The notes beneath the pieces are model-generated. The model was not told the DNA's origin. It saw only the letters and a list, made by a program, of their open reading frames with translations, and did not search any database. Below, piece after piece: positions 56,080 to 64,000 of a stretch of DNA of 64,000 nucleotides. A program made the translations under genes and the position numbers. Source of the DNA: Coriolopsis trogii (Eukaryota > Basidiomycota > Agaricomycetes > Polyporales > Polyporaceae); the NCBI GenBank assembly GCA_020543525.1, contig JAHYIO010000004.1:1550001-1614000 (forward strand), written 5' to 3'. Positions within the stretch are counted from its first letter, which is position 1, and each line of letters begins with the position of its first letter.

Positions 56080-56647
56080 GGTCGCTCCCTTCGATTCTCG
56101 GTCTTGGTTCGACGTGTTTTGGGCCGCGTGGTCATGATGTTCTGCAACTGTTTCTGATCCTGATGTGTTCCTACTATGGACTCCTACGTGTACAATTGTT
56201 GTATATTTACCGTGTGACACATTGTAATACATGTCTTCTGCTGTTCGCCCGCTCTTATTCTGATGATGTGGTCATACAATTCATATCCAGGAGCAAGACA
56301 CAACCGACATACACAAACAACGCTGACTACTCGATGCTGGTGTAAGTTGCGCCGCTCGCGCGCGTTGGGCCCGGGTCGCCGGATATGCACTTGCATCCAA
56401 GTGAGGAAGATTGCATGGCACATCCCGGATGGTGTATCGCTCTGAGAGCACGACAAACACGTTCTCTTTCACGTCGAATGGGTTCAAATCCGAACGCGTA
56501 CGCAACTCGCGCAACCTCTACGAAACTTGGAGATCCGACTCAGAGCCTACGGCCACAAATGATATATTCGTCCGACCGAGACGGCCAGTAAGCGATCGAG
56601 GTGGTTCCTACAGACTACAATACTGTGTAGCGTACCGCAGCCTGAGA
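56080..56647. other. intergenic
   Basis: 3' flank of the Ish1-like gene up to the tandem array; nothing recognised. Confidence 0.4.
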
Positions 56648-59250
56648 ACGTTTCGGCGCACGTTAGCTTCCCCAACTTGTGGGTACTAGTCCCGAGGGCC
56701 ACGAAGAGGCCTGCGCCAGGAGCGACCCATTGCACCCGACGCTGTCATGAACAAGCGCGGGCGCAAGAGAGATCGACCGTACCTCGGGGCCGGACGTCTT
56801 GAATCGAGGGCTGATTGGAAGCCATAGCTCGAAGCCGGACCTCACGAATGGGCATGTATTGTGCCCATAACCAAACTATGGTGGTACTTGTCGAATGCGT
56901 CTGTCCAATTCACTTGTGGTCCAAGTGGGCGGTGCTGCCCAGGTTTACTAACGTCTTGACTCTTGGTGCGACGCGGTATCCTTCGCGCGTCGCTGTTGAA
57001 GAATGCCGCTAATAACGATTTGCAGCATTGAGCGACCTGATGCGTATGCCGAAGATACTTGCTTGATCTCCATCAATGTATGTTGCGTGTTCGTTTCGTG
57101 TGCATCTTGATATCACGGCGCAATGTATGTTCGCTGAGTATCGAGTCTGAGCGTGGGAGACATGAGATGAGAATACAATGGAGCACGTACGTTCCATGGG
57201 CGTGAATCGTTGATGAATTAACCGACTTGGCTGTGAGCAAACTTGTCGGTGCTATATGTCGAGATTGTAACGAGGAAGTAGGGCATACCCTTGGTCTTGA
57301 GGCGACTCCGTGAGACGTCCGTGTGCGTCAGCTGTTCCCATAGGCGTCGGAGCACGTCTTTGCATGAAGATGATGTTGCTTAGCTGAAAATTTTCCCGAG
57401 GTCTTCTTGGTATCTGATATGGACGCGACGGATCAGCGAGCTGTACTAGAGGACAAAGAAGAAGGTACTTGCCTTGATGTGCGCACGTGGACTCTACGGC
57501 ATACGCTCAGCTCAATAAGCGAGAGACGAGAGGAGGCACGTACCACGATCGATGCAGACATTGGAGCCAGGCGATCTTGACGTTTCGACGCACGTTAGCT
57601 TCCCCAACATGTGGGTACTAGTCCCGAGGGCCACGAAGAGGCCTGCGCCAGGAGCGACCCATTGCAGCCAACGCCGTCATGCACGAGCGCTGGCGCAAGA
57701 GAGATCGACCGTACCTCGGGGCCGGACGTCTTGAATCGAGGGCTGATTGGAAGCCGTAGCTCGAAGCCGGACCTTACAAATGGGCATGTACTGTGCCCGT
57801 AGTAACTACACTTGTCGTCGGATTCATGCCAGTGTGCCGGATTGCTTGTGGTCCTGTATGTCCAAGTGGGCGGTCGTGAGCCCATCGTGGACGGTCAAGC
57901 GGACTTAGTGACTGCGAATAGAGTCAGCGCCGCGCTAAACAATGCCGCGATGGATGTCTGTAGTATGGCCGTAACACGGGTGAGCACACGCAACATGGTG
58001 GAGGGTGCTAAGCCGGGGAGGGGCACGTACATCAAGTCTTGGTGCGACGCGATATTCTTCGCGCGTCGCTGTTGAAGAATGATGTTCATGATGTCGATCT
58101 CATAATTTCCTTCTTTGTTGCGTGTTCATTGCGTGCCCATCTTAATATCAAGGCGCAGTGCAGTTTCCCTGAGCAACGGGTCTGAGCGTCGGAGACTGGG
58201 TAGTGAACACAATGAAGCACGGCACGTACGTCAAGTTCACCATGCCGGAGGTTGTTCATTGAGAAGTGCCGTCAGATGTCCATGCGCGTCGCTACTGCCG
58301 TGTTTGTCGGAGCGTGCCTTTCCATGATATAGTCGCTTAGCCAAATATGTGGCCAAGGGCTTCTCTGTCTCTGATGCGGACGAGCGGAATCAGCGAGCTG
58401 TACTCAGAGACTCGCGGATAGCGACAAAGATACTGACCTTGAGGGACGCCCGAGAATTGCTCCATTCTATGGTATACGCTCAAATTGAGATCGCACGACG
58501 GAAGGGAGAGGAGGGACGTACCACCAGTGATGTAGACCTTGGAGCCCGGCGACATTTGGCGTTTCAGCGCACGTTAGCTTCCCCATCTTGTGGGTACTAG
58601 TCCCGAGGGCCACGAAGAGGCCTGCGCCAGGAACGACCACGTCGCACCCGCTGCCGTTGACATCGACGAGCGGGCGCACGCTGAGGGTCGACCGTACCTC
58701 GGGGCGGCGTCTTGAATCGAGGGCTGATTGTAAGCTCTCGAAGCCGTACCTTACAGATGAGCATGTACAGTGCCCATACTACTCTGCGACACGCTTGCTT
58801 GGGTCCAAGTGGGCGCTGACAGTCGGCCCAATAATATGTTGATGTTGAGACAGTCAAGCGGACTTATTGACGATCACGTGGATACGTCGGCGCCGCCGTG
58901 TTGTGCACACTTCCTTGCGTGGCAGCCTGTGACATCCGCGTCAGCGCCCGAAGCAAGGCATTGCCTGTGAAAAAATGTGTCGGGGCACTCACCTTTCGTC
59001 TTCATGCGACGTGGTATACTTGGCGCGCCGCTGTTGAATTAAATACCAGGATATTGGTTTCTTGTCTCACTTGGTCACATCAACCGGATAAGTTTGCCTG
59101 CGCCGTAATTTCTTGCACGCGTTTTATAACATTCTGCGGCACGACTGGTGAGTGCGTGAAGTAAAGCAGAAGGAGAGACGGACATGCATACTCACATATC
59201 GTCTTCAGGCGACGCGGTATTCTTCGCGCGTCGCTGTTGCAATATACCAC
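56648..59250 (-). repeat. tandem array of about 0.95-kb units (three copies)
   Basis: Units start at about 56648, 57583 and 58558, each with a CGTTTC(G/A)GCGCACGTTAGC-like start and the following CCCGAGGGCCACGAAGAGGC. The first about 190 bp of each unit match the end of R2 (16850-17044 and 45924-46110). Later landmarks repeat too: CTTCGCGCGTCGCTGTTG at about 56980, 58055 and 59220, and AGCGAGCTGTACT at 57438 and 58398. Minus-strand reading gives ISPRFKTSGPEVRSISLAPA in two units and splice-like GTACGT sites, but no family is recognised. Confidence 0.6.
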
Positions 59251-61269
59251 TATAAATCTTGTCGGCATTCAAATTCTCTCTGTCGAAGGGGTTGCAACTT
59301 CAATCTTGTACGGTGAGTGCTGATCATAGCCCGGGGCATGAGCGCTGACTACTGTAGAATCTGAGCATGGGGAGCACGGGAGAAACGACAACCAGCACGT
59401 ACTGTTCTATTCGAGTTGCTTCTATAAATTGGGGTGTAGTCGCCTCACTGGTGATAGTATACTTTTCGCTGACAATGACGGGGGTGGCGGAGGGCAAGTG
59501 ACTGAAAGCAGTCGGTCAGCACCGAGACAGAGCCGTGCAACGCTCACTTAGACGGTGTACAGACACTGATGGAACATTAATGCAAGGTGACAGAGGCGAC
59601 ATAGGAGGAGAGCGTACCCTAACCAGGCGGTGAAGACAGGTGTGGCGGCGGCATGTTGATACATAATAGCGAATACCAACGATGTTCGCACCTCAGACGG
59701 AGCTTCATAACGCGTAGACAGATCAGAGAAAGTTGCTAGGACGATAAGAGAGGAGAACGTACCCTAACCAGACCCCGATTACAACTGTGGCGGCGGCATG
59801 TCGCTCCATTGTGGCGACGGGTAACAACTCTTCGGGGATGGTAATGTAACAAGGAAGGCTTGGAAAGTGTGCCGGCAGACTATTGAGGGAGCAGGGGCCA
59901 GTCTGACCTCAGGACAAGGTCAGATACGTCCTAACCATGCGCGTTCAAGCAGCATTGTGGCGACGCACCTATGGACTATATCAGGGGTGGAGAGGTGGAG
60001 AGGTGACAAGTGGGTAGCTCATAGCAGAGCCCGTCGGTAAGATTGGGAGGTGAGGGAGGACGGATGGTCGTGGTTCTGGAGAGAGAGGTCGAAAGAGATG
60101 AACCCGCCCTTTATAGGCGAGGGCACGAGGCCAAAGCGAGTAGACGCTCGCCACTGTTGGTTAGACAAAGGTGCCGCCGCCGGAGCTGCCATCCACATCG
60201 CGTCCCAGTTTGTTGTCTGCTATAAGTGTACCTTACATGCATGCATGGTTGCTGCACACAACGGCTTGAATTTTGCGACACTGCGATTCGGACAGGTTGG
60301 TAAACGTGTTCTGGGCTACAGTTTGCTCCTGAAGTATGGAGGTGCTATACACACAAACGTAAAGGTGCAAAACAGTAGTTATCAAGCACTATACGTAGTC
60401 ATATTCATTCTTGACTCACTGGTGACAATCGTGAATATTTGAAGTAGACGAATTTACTCGGCGAGAGGGCTCGTCAACACTCGTCACAGCAGGAACCCAG
60501 CATTACTGATATTCCGGTACATTCATGGCCCATCGAGACAATATGAGTTGTGAACACCTAGCTATCGCATCGGTAGGCGTTGAGGTCGCAGGAGTTGTTG
60601 GCAATGGATCGGCGACGGTGAGCGCCCGGTGCTTGGCATCCCTCGGCCCCGTGCTGTTTGGACGTGTTTGCTCATCGCACTCCGCAGCCACAGTATGAGT
60701 AGGCGCTGTTCTGACTTCTCATGATCGCCTCTCACCGGGAGTCTCCAGAGTGGTAAGGATACATAGATGACTGGACATGTCTAGGCCAGTGAATTGTTCA
60801 CTATACTGCCTTCATTAGGGCGGGCTCGCACAACTGCTGATGGACAGTCTCGGACTATGGGAGTCTCTTCAAACATCCGAATTGTGCCAGTGTACGTCCA
60901 AGTCGCCCCACATCTGTCGGCATGTTGAGCTGGGTATCCGGTATCGATTAGGTCTTCACCTTTCAAGCCAGACGACTGCGTGTCGCACAGAATAGGAGAT
61001 CATACTGAGAAACTTCATTACTCGTAACTCGACTCCTACCTCGTGAATGTACATGAGATTCTCGTCATTCGTCGTTATACTTGCCAAGCATGGTTCGGCA
61101 GCTATTGCAGCACTGGTTGTGCACCGGATTTGATGTCGCTGGTTTATACTGTCGTCTTACGGGAAAGAGGTACCCTTGACCGCAGAGAGCCACTGAGTGT
61201 TGGGCATCACAATCGATCCTCTCCGATTCAGGGCAGGGATGTCTCCGGATTTGACAAGAGAGAGGCTGA
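59251..61269. other. gene-poor interval
   Basis: 2 kb with a small local duplication at about 59600-59660 and 59750-59810 (GCGTACCCTAACCAG / ACGTACCCTAACCAG and GTGGCGGCGGCATGT in both). No gene or RNA gene recognised. Confidence 0.4.
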
Positions 61270-62240
61270 CCTTGGGGCCAGATATAGACAGCCAATTGTT
61301 CGCCGGCGTGGGTCTGTCGAATCACAACATACCAGCGTGTGCCCACCACGGTCAGCCTCCCAAACATAAAGCCCTCTTCATCGACTCTCCCTCTTTCTTC
61401 AGAACCATCACATCCGCTATCAGCTACCCTCATCGTTGCTCGAAGCACGACTCTGCTGCGCAGGTCGTCATGTACACGAGCGAGGACGGATGGTCTCCTC
61501 AACCTGACGTGCATTCAGGCTGTGGCGAGCAGCTTGACGCGACTTATAAGTCCTTCACATTCACGCAACGCTATGTGGCTGACCACGATGGTCAGACACT
61601 GCCGTTCACAAGTGCTCCCGATGCCCAACTTGAGGTGAGATGTTCTCGCCACCGTTGACCATATAGTACACTGACCGTTAGTGATTACCAGCGTCGGACC
61701 AACAGTCCTGATCGATGTCCGCGATGTCGACATCGGCAAAAGGGCCTGTTAAACGGCATTCACAGCTCACCACACCGACATCTTGTGTATGCTTCTCGGC
61801 ATGGCTGGAACCAACCCCAAGTGCGCCACAGTCTCTGCCACCACGTCTCGTCCTCATCCTGAACTCCACGTCCTTCCTACTAGTCCGCGGATATGCACCA
61901 AGTTCCAGCCACCCGTCGGTCATAAGTCCACCTGGTGGCATTCCGACGTTCGCGGCGCGTTCCGCTCAGGCTCCTATCCCTTCTCACAAATCATGCCAAT
62001 GTGTGCGTGGAGTCGGGCGATAGAAAAGCCAACGCCTCTCCGATATAGTCACTCGTCGGGGACGGGTGACTCGGACTGTGCGGAGCGCGCGCGTCGCATC
62101 GCAGGGCTGAGCATCCGACTGGTGAGTTCAATTTACATGCTATCATCGTGACAAGCTGGGCTAACCGGAGTTTGCATATAGCGACCACGGGCATTGACCT
62201 ATGCGATAGTGATGGAGTCGTGGCTTACCGAGATTGGGAC
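61270..62240 (+). repeat. R1 repeat copy I (most diverged, open 3' exons)
   Basis: TATA position reads CATAAAG near 61365. The last segments are open: FQPPVGHKSTWWHSDVRGAF, then LRYSHSSGTGDSDCAERARR and IAGLSIRL, then a GTGAGTTC...CATATAG intron to RPRALTYAIVMESWLTEIGT ending at a GTAAGT donor. Upstream, a stop (TGT TAA) or an unrecognised intron breaks the frame. Shared frame with copies A, B, E, F and G over the SGTG-SDCAERARR part suggests a once-translated exon. Confidence 0.55.
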
Positions 62241-62403
62241 AAGGTAAGTCTGATAGGATAGATAGGGTAGACCAATGCTGCAAGGTCGAGTAGATTGTGA
62301 ATATATTTGAGAGCTCGAGGTGTCTGTAGTAATCAACCATCGTATACGAATCATTCAGAAGGTTTATCTTCCTTTATCCGAATCCCTACCGAACTCAATG
62401 GAA

Positions 62404-64000
62404 TCAAGGACTCTCGTAGCCCTCCATCGAGTCGAGCCTGCTCTTATCCTCCAACGATAGGATCCACGCCATGTTCTCATCGCATATCCATGGATGCTCC
62501 TTCGGACTCTCCCCGAATAGCTCGACGCGACGAATCAGGTGCTGGGCCAGCTCCGGTACAATGAGCCCAGCTTGGTCTCCGTGCTCCCGCAAGACGTTGA
62601 GGAAGTCGTCCATCCGCCGTTTGAGTCCCGTGCCGTCTCTCCACCTTGAGACATCAACAATCCTCGTGCAGTATCCGACGGTGCACTTTCGAATATCGCG
62701 GACAGTCTTCTCCTCTTCTGCCGTTGTCTCGGAACGGATTTTGAGTCTATCGCCCGACTCCACCCCTCCTGGGTCTGTACGACCCGTATGCGCGACGCAG
62801 AGTAGCACGAGCACTTCTGCGGCACGCACGTAGAGCGCAGAGAAGGTGCACCCGCGCTGAGACTCCATGCGGATCATGGCCGTCGCAGCCGTCGCCACTG
62901 TTCATTGCCCCACAAGTCCGCCCGGGTGCACAAAAGATAAGCAACCTCACGACTGACAGGAGACGGAGGACACTCACAATACTTGCGCGCCCTGTGGCTC
63001 AATGGACGTCCTTCGCGGATCATGCGCCTGAGCCTGTGCGTGAGCTGCACGAAGACGGTCGCTGCCTCGTACCGAGTCCACCAATGGGGTTGCGTCTCCG
63101 CAGGCATGCTGGTGATGTAGCCGAACGCGTAGGCGAGGTTGATCAGGAGTGCGTTCGTACGCCGGTCGTCGAGGGCAGGAGAGAGGCTGAGGAAACGGAG
63201 GAACAAAGCATTGAGGGTGGTGTCACCGAGCGTCCTTTGAGGGCCGGAATGGGTCGTTGTGCAGAGCATCGCTACGAGGACGTCGCTACATAGGTCGACC
63301 GACAGCGCGTGGTCGGTCCAATGCACGCGATTGTGGTAATCGCCTCCTCGATGGCTCTGAATCCCTTCGTGGATCCTGCGGAAGCAGGCGACAACGGACT
63401 CAGGGGAGAGGTCCGAGAAGCAGACGTCGGCGCCGTGTAGGAGAGCGGGATCCATGGTAGCAGTGTACGCCGTGGCAATGGTAGACGCATCGAGCTCGTC
63501 GCAAGAAGCATCAACGATGGAGAGCTCGCGCGCGTGCCATGAAAGCCTGCAGTGGTCCGCTGTGGCCTGCATAGTTGAGCGCCACCTCTCCATGACCTGC
63601 CTGATGGCATGCGGTAGAGTTACGAATGTGCTAAGGAAAGCTCCGAGGATACGATAAATGCATCGTAGGACTGGCGATAGCGCCATCTTGATCTGTCGCA
63701 GTGCATGGAAGACAAGAAGCGACTGCGGCGACAGATAGCAGCAGCTCCTGAAAAACGATGGCAGAATCGTCGTCCCAACAATAAACGCGAAGAGCACGCC
63801 AATCAGACACGACGCCACAACAGCCACTGTAGTATCCAGATGCCATAGGAGGAAGAGCAGACCAGTGAGATAGAGGATGAAAGCGAGTTGGAATAGGACA
63901 GGAGGAAGTATAACGATTTCGGCAACGTGCCACTTGACGAGGTTGTCCAAACGGTGCTGCCTCAGGCGCGCGGTCTGACGGGAGGAGCCTGAGAGTCCGT
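62404..64000 (-). CDS. DUF6535 domain protein (partial; N-terminus beyond window)
   Basis: Minus-strand gene entering from the right edge and ending at stop 62404. The window starts inside the DUF6535 helices: RLRQHRLDNLVKWHVAEIVI, LPPVLFQLAFILYLTGLLFL, TTVAVVASCLIGVLFAFIVG, then LVFHALRQI. A 80-nt intron (GTGAGT...AACAG) near 62904-62983 joins RKYL to ATAATAMIRMESQRG. The C-terminal part is alpha-helical and ends SRLDSMEGYESP. DUF6535 proteins are very numerous in Agaricomycetes, anchored by N-terminal helices, function unknown. The frame is intact in the part seen. Confidence 0.82.

Noticed and set aside
7680..62240. R1 as a CRISPR-like or satellite array
   Set aside because: Units are about 0.9-1 kb, dispersed, in both orientations and with promoter-like parts; no short regular repeats or spacers.

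Overview
The window looks like nuclear DNA of a basidiomycete fungus, most likely an Agaricomycete such as a polypore. Genes are split by many 50-70 nt GT-AG introns, coding GC is moderately high, genes lie on both strands without operons, and the families are fungal (RTA1-like, auxin-efflux-carrier-like, MARVEL-like, Munc13/Ync13-like, Ish1/Msc1-like, DUF6535). The species is inferred from gene style only. I rebuilt the gene models by hand, joining exons so that splice phase and family motifs agreed.

Layout. 1-7 kb: 3' end of an RTA1-like membrane protein, a five-exon pentatricopeptide-repeat protein, a small orphan, a small protein with HW...H...NC motifs resembling a papain-like fold, and an APH-family phosphotransferase with a frame problem. 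7-17 kb: a repeat-rich block with a 284-bp palindrome, four copies of a multicopy family (here R1) all on the minus strand, one MARVEL-like gene, and one copy of a second family (R2). 17-43 kb: most of the conserved genes, namely three SRPBCC/START-like paralogues, an AEC transporter, a fungal multi-span membrane protein, two tandem MARVEL-like paralogues, a serine/proline-rich orphan, a 5-kb Munc13-like gene and a fourth MARVEL-like gene. 44-54 kb: R1 and R2 again in the opposite orientation, flanking a coiled-coil membrane-anchored protein. 54-56 kb: an Ish1/Msc1-type gene with a TATA box and a perfect CRE palindrome upstream. 56.6-59.2 kb: a tandem array of about 0.95-kb units carrying the R2 end. 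61-64 kb: a ninth, diverged R1 copy and the 3' part of a DUF6535 gene running off the window.

The most unusual structure is R1/R2. There are nine R1 copies, four reading left on the left side and five reading right on the right side. Eight carry a strongly conserved promoter module (CCCTTGTTCGGCCGCCAAAG-type box, GGCTGAC/GTCAGCC pair, TATA box) followed by intron-like splice sites and a partly conserved reading frame. Part of this block (about 14.4-17.04 kb) recurs as a long inverted repeat at 45.9-48.6 kb, bracketing about 29 kb that holds most of the conserved genes. I could not tie R1 or R2 to a known gene or transposon family.

The genes do not form a pathway. Recurrent themes are membrane or secretory functions (AEC, RTA1-like, four MARVEL-like, Munc13-like) and local gene duplication (SRPBCC x3, MARVEL x4, R1 x9).
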